A stretch of DNA of 64,000 nucleotides from CAZTHM01 sp041946825 (GTDB taxonomy: Bacteria > Acidobacteriota > Terriglobia > UBA7540): the NCBI GenBank assembly GCA_041946825.1, contig JBHGBD010000006.1, positions 62,001-126,000 of the forward strand, in the 5' to 3' direction. The notes beneath the pieces were generated by a model that saw only the letters and a program-made list of their open reading frames with translations, did no database searches and was not told the origin of the DNA. The translations under genes were made by a program, and so were the position numbers. Below are positions 17,393 to 25,690 of this stretch, one piece after another. Positions within the stretch are counted from its first letter, which is position 1. Every line of letters starts with the position of its first letter.

Positions 17393-18032
17393 AGGCATGG
17401 AATTGGCGCAGCATATCGTGGTATCGGCGGTCGGAAGTCCGCAGCTTCTTGTGAGGCAATTTGATGAGGGCCTGCTCGACCGCCCGGACGTTCCGCTCTG
17501 AGAGACGCCAATTGCAGCGGCGCATCGTCCGCAGGTCAAACACGCCGTAGCCGGTGATCCGGCCCGAGCCGTCGATGTAGGGATCCACGTAGCTCCGCAC
17601 AAGCTGGTGGAGCGTGCGGAAGACCGGCTTGCGGCCGTGCAAACCCGCATCGCGCGAGCGTGCCACCGTGCCGAATCGCCCGCAGTGCCGGAAGAGGAAG
17701 AGGACGTGGTCGATCCTGTCCTGAGATTCAAAATCGAGCAACAGGGGCGGATAACCGTGCTGCTCGAGAATCGTCGCGGCGGTCAGCGCCCCCTCCAGAC
17801 AATGGGCGCTCCAGTGCCTGATAACACCGCGAAAGGTTCGCAGCGTCTCGCCCTTCTTCTCCCAGTTGTAGGGGAGTAAGCGCAGGAAATCCTGAACCTG
17901 CTTGGGCGTGCGGCACTTCCGGATGACCGCCCATTCCTTCGGACGGAACGCATCGCGACCGGGCGGAGACACCAAATCCTCCGCCTTCGTAGAACGCTTC
18001 AGTTTCCACTTCGGATTCTTGCGACGGGGCAT
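17331..18032 (-). CDS. Transglutaminase-like cysteine protein, unassigned
   Basis: The 233-residue protein carries a possible papain-like/transglutaminase triad: Cys in SAHCLEGALTAATIL, His in DRIDHVLFLF and Asp/Gly in GRITGYGVFDL, in the right order and spacing. The N-terminus is very basic (PRRKNPKWKLKRSTK) and the C-terminus is also Lys/Arg-rich. No signal peptide is seen. ATG 18032 is used rather than TTG 18044. It follows asnB by 59 bases, and the gap holds a heptad array, so it may be the last gene of the GT2-GT39-AsnB run. The catalytic assignment is by pattern only. Confidence 0.65.
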   Translation of the reverse strand: MPRRKNPKWKLKRSTKAEDLVSPPGRDAFRPKEWAVIRKCRTPKQVQDFLRLLPYNWEKKGETLRTFRGVIRHWSAHCLEGALTAATILEQHGYPPLLLDFESQDRIDHVLFLFRHCGRFGTVARSRDAGLHGRKPVFRTLHQLVRSYVDPYIDGSGRITGYGVFDLRTMRRCNWRLSERNVRAVEQALIKLPHKKLRTSDRRYHDMLRQFHAFKKKYPGRPVTFYSNRHQWL

Positions 18033-18075
18033 GGTCTCGGCCAATTGGAAAAAGCCCGGCTCACAGCCTTTTATC

Positions 18076-18103
18076 CTTCACACATCACACTTCATACTTC
18101 ACT
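18076..18103. repeat. Heptad array, CTTCACA type, 4 units
   Basis: Units CTTCACA, CATCACA, CTTCATA and CTTCACT lie in strict 7-base steps. The array covers the stop codon and the last residues of the asparagine synthase gene (stop at 18092-18094 on the minus strand). Confidence 0.8.
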
Positions 18104-20011
18104 TCTCCCCCATCGGTCGTACCAGAGCTGAAAAGCCAGCAGAGTCCACAGCGTCTTACGGTGGTCGGCGCGCCCGCTCCAATGTTCTTCGAGCAGGCGC
18201 CGGACGAAAACCGCATTGAACAACCCGTCGTGCTTCAGCTTCTGTTCCGCAAATGTTTCATCGAGGAGCCCGCGCAATCCGCCCTTCATCCAGCTCGCAA
18301 TCGGCACCGAGAACCCGCGTTTCTGGCGGTAGACAATCTCATGTGGAAGCCATTTTTCGACGGCCTTCTTGAGCAGGTACTTGAGCTGAAAGCGGCGCAC
18401 GCGCAGCGACGCCGGTAATCCCGCGGCAAATTCCACCAGCCGGTGATCAAGAAACGGCGTCCGCAACTCCAGCGAGCACGCCATGCTGGCGCGGTCGATT
18501 TTCACCAGCAGGTTGTCCTCGAGGTACATGCGGAAATCGAGGTAGAGCATTTCCGCCACCGGCTCGTCGAACCGCGCGCCCTCCAGGATTCGCTCGAGGG
18601 GGTCGAAGATTACGCTCGACGGCGGCTGGGGACCGCCCCACTCGGGGCTGAAGAGCTGGTCGAGTTCAGCGGGATTGAACATCCCGAACCAGATGTGATG
18701 TCGCTCGGCGGGATCGCGCTCGGCGTGGGTAAGGAATCTGCGCAGGAAGAGACCTTTGGGCACGGCGGTTGACGACACGGGCAGGAACCGCTTGAGCCGG
18801 TCAAAGAATTGCCGCCGGATCAACCGCGGCAATCGCAGGTAATACTCCGCCAACCGCGCGCCCATGTAAGTGGGATATCCGCCGAAGAGCTCGTCGCTGC
18901 CCTCGCCGCTCAGAGCCACCTTGATCTCCGTGCGCGCAAAACGCGAGAGCAAATAAGTGGGGATAACCGCGGGGTCGGCGACCGGTTCGTCGAGATGCCC
19001 GGCGAGGATGTCCAGCGCTTCCCGCAGATTGCTTTCGCCGGCCGGCAACACATGGTGTTTGGTGCGAAAGTGCCGGGCCACGAGGTTCGCGTAGGGTTCC
19101 TCGTTGAATGACTTCTCCGGAAACGCCACCGAGAACGTATTGACGTTGCCGGGCGTCAACTCGCTCATGGTCGCCACGAGCGTCGAGGAATCCACGCCGC
19201 CGCTCAAGAACACACCGAGCGGGACGTCGCTTACCAGGCGCGAGATGGCCGCCTCGCGAAGGCGCCCGCGTAATTCCTCAACCAATTCCGCCTCGTCGCG
19301 CGACGAAACGCGCGGGCCACCCGGCGGCCGCAGGTGGTCCTGCAGGCGCCAGTAGCAATCAATTCGGATTTCGCCGCCCTCGACGACCATCGTGTGCGCG
19401 GCGGGAAGCTTTTTGATTTCGGCATACACGCTGCGCGGGGCCGGAAAGTAGCCGTAAAAGAAATACTGTGCCAGCGCTTCGGGGTCCATCCTGCGGCTGA
19501 GCCCCGGATACTCGAACAGCGATTTGATTTCCGAGCCAAAGACCAGGGTGTCGTTGCCGCGCCAGTAGTAGAGCGGCTTCTCCCCCGCCCGGTCGCGCGC
19601 CAGCACGAGCCGTTTCGCGCGCCCGTCCCAAAGCGCGAGGGCGAACATGCCGTTCAGTTCGCGGACGAAATCCGGACCGCGCTCTTCATACAGGTGCGCA
19701 ATCACTTCACCGTCCGATTGGGTTTTGAATTTGTGGCCTCGCTCCAGCAGCGGCCCGCGCAGCTCACGATAATTGTAGATTTCCCCGTTAAAAACCAGCG
19801 TGACATCGCCCGACTCATTGGAAAGCGGCTGGTCACCCGTCGCGAGGTCAATGATGCTCAGCCGGCGAATGGCCAGCGCGAGATGCGGCAGGACAAATTT
19901 TCCGTGGCTGTCGGGGCCGCGATGGACGATCCGCGCCGACATCGCGTCGATGCGTTCGCGGTGCGCCAGGGGGTCGAGCTTCAGATTCAGGATTCCACAA
20001 ATGCCGCACAT
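18092..20011 (-). CDS. asnB: Glutamine-hydrolysing asparagine synthase
   Basis: The 639-residue protein starts MCGICGI, so Cys2 is the glutaminase nucleophile. The class II amidotransferase domain (residues 1-220: RIVHRGPD, NGEIYNYREL, SDGEVIAHLYEE) is followed by the ATP-pyrophosphatase domain with the P-loop LSGGVDSS near residue 267 and SGEGSDELFGGYPTY. It makes asparagine, or in exosortase and capsule clusters a modified glycan/peptide, from Asp, Gln and ATP. It lies between a GT39 gene and a transglutaminase-like gene, which suggests an envelope-related paralog as an alternative to housekeeping asparagine synthesis. The C-terminal codons are made of heptad repeat units. Confidence 0.9.
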   Translation of the reverse strand: MCGICGILNLKLDPLAHRERIDAMSARIVHRGPDSHGKFVLPHLALAIRRLSIIDLATGDQPLSNESGDVTLVFNGEIYNYRELRGPLLERGHKFKTQSDGEVIAHLYEERGPDFVRELNGMFALALWDGRAKRLVLARDRAGEKPLYYWRGNDTLVFGSEIKSLFEYPGLSRRMDPEALAQYFFYGYFPAPRSVYAEIKKLPAAHTMVVEGGEIRIDCYWRLQDHLRPPGGPRVSSRDEAELVEELRGRLREAAISRLVSDVPLGVFLSGGVDSSTLVATMSELTPGNVNTFSVAFPEKSFNEEPYANLVARHFRTKHHVLPAGESNLREALDILAGHLDEPVADPAVIPTYLLSRFARTEIKVALSGEGSDELFGGYPTYMGARLAEYYLRLPRLIRRQFFDRLKRFLPVSSTAVPKGLFLRRFLTHAERDPAERHHIWFGMFNPAELDQLFSPEWGGPQPPSSVIFDPLERILEGARFDEPVAEMLYLDFRMYLEDNLLVKIDRASMACSLELRTPFLDHRLVEFAAGLPASLRVRRFQLKYLLKKAVEKWLPHEIVYRQKRGFSVPIASWMKGGLRGLLDETFAEQKLKHDGLFNAVFVRRLLEEHWSGRADHRKTLWTLLAFQLWYDRWGRSEV

Positions 20012-20020
20012 AGGCTTAGG

Positions 20021-20095
20021 GAATAGGGAACATGTTACAGGTTATAGGTCACAGAGCAAGGCGCGGGAAGTGCTGCCTGCGACCTGTCACCTGTC
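20021..20095. repeat. Two heptad arrays between GT39 and asnB
   Basis: Five units (GAATAGG, GAACATG, TTACAGG, TTATAGG, TCACAGA) span 20021-20055, and two exact ACCTGTC units plus a partial third span 20082-20098. The second array contains the stop codon of the GT39 gene (20087-20089). Together they fill most of the 75-base gap. Confidence 0.75.
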
Positions 20096-21922
20096 ACCCA
20101 TTCCCTGCTCTTTCCCTGCCGGGATTCTCCAGATTGAGAATTCCCAGTCGTCCCACAGCGGTTCCATTTCAGGAACAGTCTGTGAGAGCTTTCGCGCGTC
20201 ACGGTTGCGGACCATGACGAGCATGGGCTGGGGCGAATATTGTGCCCGCGCGCGGAGGTCTTTCGCGTCCCAAAGCAACTCGTTGGGGGGCAGGGCGTTT
20301 GGGAACGCCGGATTCGCCCTCTGCCGCCGCAACTCCGCCAAGCGCGTCGCGATGTAGTTGCTCGTCAGCTCGCTTCCGCCACTTGTAACCAGGCCCACCG
20401 GGCGCTGAAGGTAAAACACCAGCCCCGGACGAAAACAATAATACCCGTAAAGCGGCAAATCCTTTACCGGGCTTTCCAGGATGGTCCGCGCCAGTTGGCG
20501 GCTTGATGTGGCCGCGGCATACGCTTCGAGCGGCCTCATCCAACGAACGACGAGTGCCGGAACGATGAGTGCAACCAGTGTGAGCGAAGCCACGGAGAGA
20601 ACTCTTCCCGTGCGTCGCCGGGCGAGGTTCCGGCCGATGACGCCCAGAGCAACCAGAATCAAGCCCGAATAGAAGAGTGATGGCTTGATCAAACCCACCA
20701 CGCTCGGCGGAATTTTCTCCGTGAGCGCAATCTCCACGGAAGAAAATCGGAACACCTGTGGCGCCGCGGCCACAGCCAATCCCAAAATGATTAGCACGGC
20801 AAAGCCCGCGGTCAGCCAGTCGGGGCGGCGGTCGGAATCCGCGCTTCCGACCTCGGCCCAAACCCTCGCCATCAGGACGGCCAGAGGCACTGTTGCCGGC
20901 AGAAAATAGCCCGGAAGCTTGGATTGCGAAATCGTGAAGAAGATGAAGACCAGCGCCGCCCACGAGAAAAGGAACAGAGCCGGTTTGTGCGCCTCGTCCC
21001 GAAGCGCCCGCCAGCGCTTCCACCGGTTGAGCACGGCAAAGAAAAGGAAGAGGCTCCACGGAAAGCATCCCAGGAGAAACACCGGAACGTAGTAGAGGAA
21101 ATTTCCGCCTCGACGCGTGCTCCCCGTAGCGAACCTTTGCAGGCTCTCCTGCCAGAAGGCGTAGCGCGGAAAATCCGGGTTGCGGGCCGAGACCGCAATG
21201 AACCATGGCAAGGCGGCGGCAAGAAACACCAGAATTCCCAGTCCCCAGCGCAGTTTCTTAAGTTCACGGAATCTTCCCCGTAATGCCTGGAAAAGCACGA
21301 TGGAAAGCAGAGGAAGAAGAAATCCCACCGGCCCTTTGGTAATGGCTGCCAGTCCCATCGCGGCAAACACCAAAACATCGAGCCATGGCCGTTGATAGTC
21401 GCTCTCCTCGGCAAGCCAGAAACCCACCATCGCCACCGTCGCAAGGCACGCCAAAGTCATATCGAAGATTACCCACCGCGCATAGGCAATCGCCAGTGGG
21501 GTCGTCGCGAGGATGATTCCGGCTCGCAAACCCGTGGCCCCTCCGAACATCCGGCGCGCGAGAAACCACGCAAGGAACATCGTTGCGAGCGCCATCATCG
21601 CGGAAGGAAACCGCGCCGCCCATTCCGTAACTCCCCAGATTCGGAATGACGCAGCCACGATCCAGAAATACACCGCGGGCTTATCGAGGTAGGTAAGCGT
21701 ATTGAAGTGAGGTGTGATCCAATCGCCCGAAGCGAGCATCTCGCGAGCCACTTCGGCGTTTCGGCCCTCGTCGGGGTCGACCAAGGGCAATCTTCCCAGG
21801 CCGGAGAAGAAAATGACGCCGCCCACGAGCAGTAAGAGCAGGATTTGGCGCGTCGGGGGAATCGAAACAGGGTTGGATGTGGCCGAAGATCCGTTCACGG
21901 GCGAGGTGGAGTCAGTGGCCAA
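20087..21922 (-). CDS. GT39/ArnT-like membrane glycosyltransferase
   Basis: The 611-residue protein has about 12 membrane spans and the catalytic acidic motif VDPDEGRNAEVAREML in the first periplasmic loop (near residue 50). This is typical of dolichyl/undecaprenyl-phosphate-sugar dependent transferases of the GT39/GT83 group (PMT, ArnT). The motif LTYLDKPAVYFW follows, as in ArnT. The enzyme should move a sugar from a polyprenyl-phosphate donor to lipid A, protein or another acceptor on the outer face of the inner membrane. Its start overlaps the upstream GT2 gene by 11 bases. That GT2 type makes polyprenyl-phosphate sugars, so the pair probably works in series. The acceptor is unknown. Confidence 0.85.
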   Translation of the reverse strand: MATDSTSPVNGSSATSNPVSIPPTRQILLLLLVGGVIFFSGLGRLPLVDPDEGRNAEVAREMLASGDWITPHFNTLTYLDKPAVYFWIVAASFRIWGVTEWAARFPSAMMALATMFLAWFLARRMFGGATGLRAGIILATTPLAIAYARWVIFDMTLACLATVAMVGFWLAEESDYQRPWLDVLVFAAMGLAAITKGPVGFLLPLLSIVLFQALRGRFRELKKLRWGLGILVFLAAALPWFIAVSARNPDFPRYAFWQESLQRFATGSTRRGGNFLYYVPVFLLGCFPWSLFLFFAVLNRWKRWRALRDEAHKPALFLFSWAALVFIFFTISQSKLPGYFLPATVPLAVLMARVWAEVGSADSDRRPDWLTAGFAVLIILGLAVAAAPQVFRFSSVEIALTEKIPPSVVGLIKPSLFYSGLILVALGVIGRNLARRRTGRVLSVASLTLVALIVPALVVRWMRPLEAYAAATSSRQLARTILESPVKDLPLYGYYCFRPGLVFYLQRPVGLVTSGGSELTSNYIATRLAELRRQRANPAFPNALPPNELLWDAKDLRARAQYSPQPMLVMVRNRDARKLSQTVPEMEPLWDDWEFSIWRIPAGKEQGMGDR

Positions 21923-22712
21923 GAGTTCGCGAAAACTCCGATTGGCGGTCGGGTGCGGCGTTCTCCGAAAGTAGTGGCTCGGCCGCAGGGTGATCCAGGA
22001 CTTCGAGCACAGGCTCGTAGTCGACCCAGTTCTTCTTCATCCATCGGACGGCCCAGACGTCGGCAATGCCTTTGATCAATCTGCCCCAGGTGCCGTACTT
22101 GGTTCTTCCGGCCGCCCGGGGATGATGGCTGACGGGTACCTGAGTCACGCGGCAGCCGCGCATCTTGAGCAGCGTGGGAAGAAAGCGATGCATGCCGCGA
22201 TAAAGCTCCACTCGGTCAAGGGATTCCCGGCGAAAGGCTTTGAGCGTGCAACCCGTGTCCACGATATCGTCGCGAGTCAGCCAATTGCGGAATCCGTTCC
22301 CGATGCGCGACGAGACTCGTTTCCACCAGCCGTCCTGCCGGCGCACCCTGACCCCGCAGACGCAGTCCCAATCCTTGAGCATTTCGACGAGGCGCGGGAT
22401 TTCCGCTGGATCGTTCTGCAAATCCCCGTCGAGCGTGACCACTGCCTGCCCCCGGGCCAGGCGGAAACCCGCCGCCATCGCTGCGGTCTGGCCAAGGTTC
22501 CGGCGGAAGTGGCCGATACGAATCCGCGCGTCGCTTGCCTGAGCTTCCTTGAGCATCGCGAACGTGGAATCACTGCTGCCATCATCAACAAAGATGATTT
22601 CCGCCCTGCCGGGCCAGTGATCCAGACTGGTGCGAAGTCGCGCGATCAGCGGCCCGACGTTTTCCGCCTCGTTATAGACCGGGATGACGACACTCAGGGA
22701 AACGCTTTCCAC
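21912..22712 (-). CDS. GT2 glycosyltransferase, polyprenyl-phosphate sugar synthase type
   Basis: The 266-residue protein has the GT-A fold landmarks of DPM1/ArnC/GtrB-like enzymes: SVVIPVYNEAENV at the N-terminus, FVDDGSSDST, TLDGDLQNDPAEIP (the metal-binding DxD region) and RRQDGWWKRVSSRIGN. It has no C-terminal pair of membrane spans, like the short dolichol-phosphate-mannose synthases. It is expected to attach a nucleotide-activated sugar to undecaprenyl phosphate at the cytosolic face. Its stop overlaps the start of the GT39 gene, supporting donor-supply for that enzyme. Confidence 0.9.
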   Translation of the reverse strand: MESVSLSVVIPVYNEAENVGPLIARLRTSLDHWPGRAEIIFVDDGSSDSTFAMLKEAQASDARIRIGHFRRNLGQTAAMAAGFRLARGQAVVTLDGDLQNDPAEIPRLVEMLKDWDCVCGVRVRRQDGWWKRVSSRIGNGFRNWLTRDDIVDTGCTLKAFRRESLDRVELYRGMHRFLPTLLKMRGCRVTQVPVSHHPRAAGRTKYGTWGRLIKGIADVWAVRWMKKNWVDYEPVLEVLDHPAAEPLLSENAAPDRQSEFSRTLGH

Positions 22713-22983
22713 GGCGTGCGCCTTCAGGCTTCCAGGCGCTGTGACCGTCGGCGAGGAATTCTCGCCCGCTCACGACCCGGAAGAAACTACTCAACCGTGT
22801 CATTCTAGCACGCTCGCGCTGGCCTCTGGCAAATTCACGTCGGATGGCAAGTGTCGCTCCTTGCGAGACTTCCCCTGACGGGAATTTGGAGTTAGAGTGT
22901 TGGAAGCCGACGTGCATCTGGAGTCGTCGGAGAAGAGTGTAACAGAGAGTCTGGACCGTCCTGAAAGCAATTGGGAGGCAAAA

Positions 22984-24042
22984 ATGAATGGATACGCCTC
23001 GAGAATCGCCGCTATCCTTTTCCTCGGCACCTTGACTCTGGCGTCCTGCAGCCGCCTCATGGAGATGGCGCAGAAGCCCGATGACCAGGCCATCACCTCG
23101 GAGATTCAAGCCAAGCTTTTCGCCGATGCCGTCCTCAAGACGCGCGACATTCGCGTAAGCTCCTCGAACGGCGTCGTGGCTCTGGCGGGGTCGGTGAATA
23201 CGGAATTGGAAAAGGCCGCCGCGGAAAACCTGGCCAAACAGGCGAAGGGCGTCAAGCAGGTCACCAACGAGCTCATGGTCTCGCCCACCGCTGGCGCACC
23301 TGAGGCCACGCCCGCTGAAACCGCTGCCGCCGAGCCGCCTGCCCCTGAACCTGCTCGTGTAGCGCCAGAGCCGCGTAAAACCGGACGTCGCTCGGGATCG
23401 GCTGCAGCCGCTGCCAAGACCGCTACGCCTCCTGTCGAGGCTGCTCCGGCACCAGCAACCGCGCCCGCCGAGGCGCCGGGCGCAGCCGCTGCCGCCGCAC
23501 CGGCTCCTGAGCAGAAGCCTCGCGAGCCCGAGCAGATCACGATTCCTGCCGGGACTACGATTACCGTCCGCATGATTGACGGTGTCGATTCGTCCCAGCA
23601 TCGTGCCGGTGAAGAGTTCGCCGCCTCCGTCGCCGCGCCCGTCGTCGTGGACGACCGCGTCATCATTCGCCCCGGCGCCGACGCGCGCGTCAGGTTGCGT
23701 CTGGCCACCAGCGCGGGCCGCATGACCGGCCGCTCGGAACTGGAAGTCGAACTGGTCGGATTGGCAGTGGGCGCGCAGACTTACGCGGTCGAGACTTCCG
23801 TGGTTGAGAAAGCCGGAGCCTCGCGTGGCAAGCGCACTGCCGCCACCGTGGGCGGAGGCGCGGCGCTGGGAGGCTTGATCGGAGCCATCGCCGGCAAGGG
23901 CAAGGGCGCCGCCATCGGCGCCGCCGTGGGCGCGGGCGCGGGCACCGCCGTGCAGGCCGCCACCAAGGGCGAAAAAGTCCAGATCCCGCCGGAGACTAAA
24001 CTCGACTTCGCGCTCAAGGCGCCGCTGACCGTGACGATGTAG
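22984..24042 (+). CDS. BON-domain lipoprotein with glycine-zipper segment
   Basis: The 352-residue protein starts at ATG 22984 (GGGAGGCAAAA just upstream), giving a lipoprotein signal with lipobox LASC. A BON domain follows (residues about 25-95: AITSEIQAKLFAD, RVSSSNGVVALAGSV), then a long Ala/Pro-rich linker. A beta-rich domain (about 180-290) comes next, and a glycine zipper (GGGAALGGLIGAIAGKGKGA) lies near residue 300. BON domains bind membranes or lipids, and zipper segments insert into or span membranes, so an outer-membrane-associated role is likely. The ORF could extend upstream to 22897, but that would hide the lipoprotein signal. Confidence 0.8.
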   Translation: MNGYASRIAAILFLGTLTLASCSRLMEMAQKPDDQAITSEIQAKLFADAVLKTRDIRVSSSNGVVALAGSVNTELEKAAAENLAKQAKGVKQVTNELMVSPTAGAPEATPAETAAAEPPAPEPARVAPEPRKTGRRSGSAAAAAKTATPPVEAAPAPATAPAEAPGAAAAAAPAPEQKPREPEQITIPAGTTITVRMIDGVDSSQHRAGEEFAASVAAPVVVDDRVIIRPGADARVRLRLATSAGRMTGRSELEVELVGLAVGAQTYAVETSVVEKAGASRGKRTAATVGGGAALGGLIGAIAGKGKGAAIGAAVGAGAGTAVQAATKGEKVQIPPETKLDFALKAPLTVTM

Positions 24043-24158
24043 GCCGCCCAATTCCGAGATAGCTCGTTCTGCTCGAAAAATGCCTGGGGCAGGGGCGAGC
24101 TTTACTTACCACTTGTATACCCATTGATTCTATAGGTAACCATCGGCTTACCTGTCGC

Positions 24159-24527
24159 CTACAGAATCTGAAACGCGCACTGCACCGTGGCGCTGATGGT
24201 GATTTTCTCCGGGTGCACTTCAGGGAAATAGACCCTCTGACGCTTCGACGTGCCGGAATCAACTGCGCCTGCCGAGACTTCGATCGTTTGCGCCGTATAG
24301 AGCGCTGCGGACTCCAGCCGCGCCACACCCGCGAGTCGCTGCACATCCAAGCTCGCGTAGCGCAACGCACCGACTTTTTGTCCCTTTTGCTCGAGCGCGG
24401 CGGCGTTGTAACTGGCGCTGGAATTAAATGGTGGATCGAGGTAGATCAGGTCCACGCTGGCGTCGGGGACATACCCGCGCAGGATTTTGAGATTGTCGCC
24501 GAAGTAGAGTTTGTTGGTCGTGTCCAT
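24159..24527 (-). pseudogene. Truncated DNA methyltransferase (N4/N6 type), N-terminal remnant
   Basis: The first 42 residues (TNKLYFGDNLKILRGYVP, then SVDLIYLDPPFNSSASYN) match the start of beta-class site-specific DNA-adenine or -cytosine-N4 methyltransferases, with motif IV DPPF intact. After this the similarity stops: residues 43-122 have no target-recognition or SAM-binding FxGxG motif and end abruptly, about a third of the usual length or less. It is read as a decayed gene. It lies between REP-like debris and the heptad arrays next to vapBC, a likely recombination spot. Confidence 0.65.
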
Positions 24528-24565
24528 GAATCTGTAGCGACGGTGTCTCACCGCCGAATTCGGTC

Positions 24566-24690
24566 TGTCATTCTGAGCGGCAGCGAAGAATCCCTGCAGT
24601 TCGAACTGAAAAAGATCCTTCGCGGAGTTTATCCTGCGCGCCAACTGATAAGGACCCTTCGCTTCGCTCAGGGTGACAAGCGAAGGGCTC
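24566..24690. repeat. GTCATTCTGAGCG-family repeat pair
   Basis: TGTCATTCTGAGCGGCAGCG begins at 24566. An inverted copy of the same family, CCTTCGCTTCGCTCAGGGTG, lies near 24656-24676, followed by GGGCTCAGGATGAT. Arms are not exact, so the element looks old or composite. Confidence 0.6.
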
Positions 24691-24741
24691 AGGATGATAA
24701 GCGGAAGCAACGTTGTCGAGCGGCGTAAAGCCGCCTCTACA

Positions 24742-24935
24742 CCGCGTGGGGCGGCCAAGGTCGATCCGCTGGTAGCGCTGAGATACGAGTGCCGAGTGGC
24801 GAGTGGCAAGTGGCGAGTGGCGAGCAAAGCCCATTGGGTCATTTGGCGATTGAGTGATTTAGCGATTGAAAAGGCCGAAAGGGGAACGTATTTCGAGCTT
24901 CGAGCTTCGAGTTTCGAATTTCGAGTTTCCAATTT
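24742..24935. repeat. Composite repeat, left of vapBC
   Basis: Starts CCGCGTG, continues with AAGGTCGATCC and GCGCTGAGATACGAG, then five GAGTGGC-type heptads, an octad array (GTCATTTG, GCGATTGA, GTGATTTA, GCGATTGA) and six CGAGYTT/CGAGTTT-type heptads. The same order of parts, in the same orientation, recurs at 25691-25804 on the other side of vapBC. Confidence 0.8.
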
Positions 24936-24980
24936 CCCGCGTCGATTTATGGGCAAGGGATATCCCGGTGAAGCCGAACG

Positions 24981-25391
24981 CTACGTCGAAGAGGGATCCG
25001 TAACCGCCAGCCGCTTGAAGTACGCGCGGTAGAATCCGCGATCGCGGGTTAAGAGGCGGTCGGCCTGGCGCAGGGCGTGGGCGCCGATCAGGAAATCGGC
25101 CACCACACGGACTCGCTGGCCTCCCTGCTTCCGATAGGCCTTCCATGCCACCCCGGCATCGAGCGCGCTCTCAACGGAGATTGCGCTGAATTGTAAATTC
25201 AGCCGGTTGAAGGCGTCGAGGGCTGCGGCGGGGGAGGCGAACGATGCTGTGACTTCCGCCCAGACGATCTCGCAGGCAATGAGGCTGCCCGCTTGTAGCG
25301 CCGTGCGAAGGGCTTGCGCGGACGCCGCACCGAAGACGGCATCTCGACCGAAGACGTCAAGAAGGATGTTGCTGTCCACGGCCGTGGTCAT
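24981..25391 (-). CDS. vapC: PIN-domain ribonuclease toxin VapC
   Basis: The 136-residue protein is a PIN domain with the acidic residues in place: Asp in AVDSNILLDVFG (residue about 6), Glu in IVWAEVTASF, Asp in RVVADFLIGAHAL and Asp in LLTRDRGFY. PIN toxins cut specific RNAs, often tRNA or rRNA, when freed from their antitoxin. The start codon overlaps the stop of the AbrB-type antitoxin gene by 4 bases (ATGA), the normal VapBC arrangement. The module is bracketed by composite repeats, which suggests it moved or was fixed here through them. Confidence 0.9.
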   Translation of the reverse strand: MTTAVDSNILLDVFGRDAVFGAASAQALRTALQAGSLIACEIVWAEVTASFASPAAALDAFNRLNLQFSAISVESALDAGVAWKAYRKQGGQRVRVVADFLIGAHALRQADRLLTRDRGFYRAYFKRLAVTDPSST

Positions 25392-25618
25392 TTGGGTCGC
25401 TCGGGGCCGCGAAGTTCATCCATGATTTCGTCGGTGGACTTGCCCAGTTTCAGAATTCCGTAGAGCGCATCGACCGCATCGCGGCTCTCGCCCTTGGTCA
25501 TGACAATGCGGCCCCGCTCCTCGCGCACGTCGAGCACCTGGCCCTTCCGCAGCCCCAGCCGCACGCGCAGGGGCTTGGGAATCGTGATCTGCCCTTTCTC
25601 GGAAACCGTCGTTTTCAT
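25388..25618 (-). CDS. vapB: AbrB/SpoVT-type antitoxin VapB
   Basis: The 76-residue protein starts MKTTVSEKGQITIPKPLRVR, the swapped-hairpin AbrB DNA-binding domain. Its C-terminal tail (DAVDALYGILKLGKSTDEIM) would wrap the VapC toxin. It is the first gene of the pair, and its promoter contains a 16-base palindrome (25627-25642) that is the expected VapBC operator. The -10 box ends 6-7 bases before the ATG, so the mRNA may be leaderless. A longer open frame upstream is rejected because the AbrB domain begins exactly at this ATG. Confidence 0.9.
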   Translation of the reverse strand: MKTTVSEKGQITIPKPLRVRLGLRKGQVLDVREERGRIVMTKGESRDAVDALYGILKLGKSTDEIMDELRGPERPK

Positions 25619-25624
25619 ACTTTT

Positions 25625-25653
25625 ATGGTATGAATTCCTACCTGACAAGTCAA
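25625..25653 (-). promoter_or_regulatory. vapBC promoter with palindromic operator
   Basis: Minus strand TTGACT (25653-25648), 17 bases, TACCAT (25630-25625). The palindrome GGTATGAATTCCTACC (25627-25642, one mismatch) covers the -10 and half of the spacer, as expected for autoregulation by the VapBC complex. Confidence 0.6.
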
Positions 25654-25690
25654 GCGTAGCCTGCCACAGATTCACCCTCCACATCATCGG

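Larger units (their letters stand above)
24528..24980. other. Repeat-filled spacer between methyltransferase remnant and vapC
   Basis: No gene is supported. From left to right it holds a TGTCATTCTGAGCG repeat with an inward copy GACCCTTCGCTTCGCTCAGGG (split here for length: positions 24566-24690), then a 45-base block beginning CCGCGTG (24742) with AAGGTCGATCC. Five GAGTGGC heptads (24787-24821), four GCGATTGA-type octads (24838-24869) and six CGAGTTT-type heptads (24894-24935) follow. The long open frame on the minus strand here is an effect of the repeats. Confidence 0.75.

Noticed and set aside
22897..22983. Upstream start for the BON-domain protein
   Set aside because: It would place 29 charged residues before a clear lipoprotein signal that has its own ribosome-binding site.
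22672..24051. 459-codon open frame opposite the BON-domain gene
   Set aside because: Low-complexity Gly/Arg composition from the Ala/Pro-coding linker read backwards; the BON protein on the plus strand is real.
24787..24935. Heptad/octad runs as a CRISPR array
   Set aside because: Units are 7-8 bases with no unique spacers, and no cas gene is present.
24528..24956. N-terminal extension of the methyltransferase frame
   Set aside because: The added residues (KLETRNSKLEAR and similar) are translated heptad repeats; the methyltransferase family starts at 24527.
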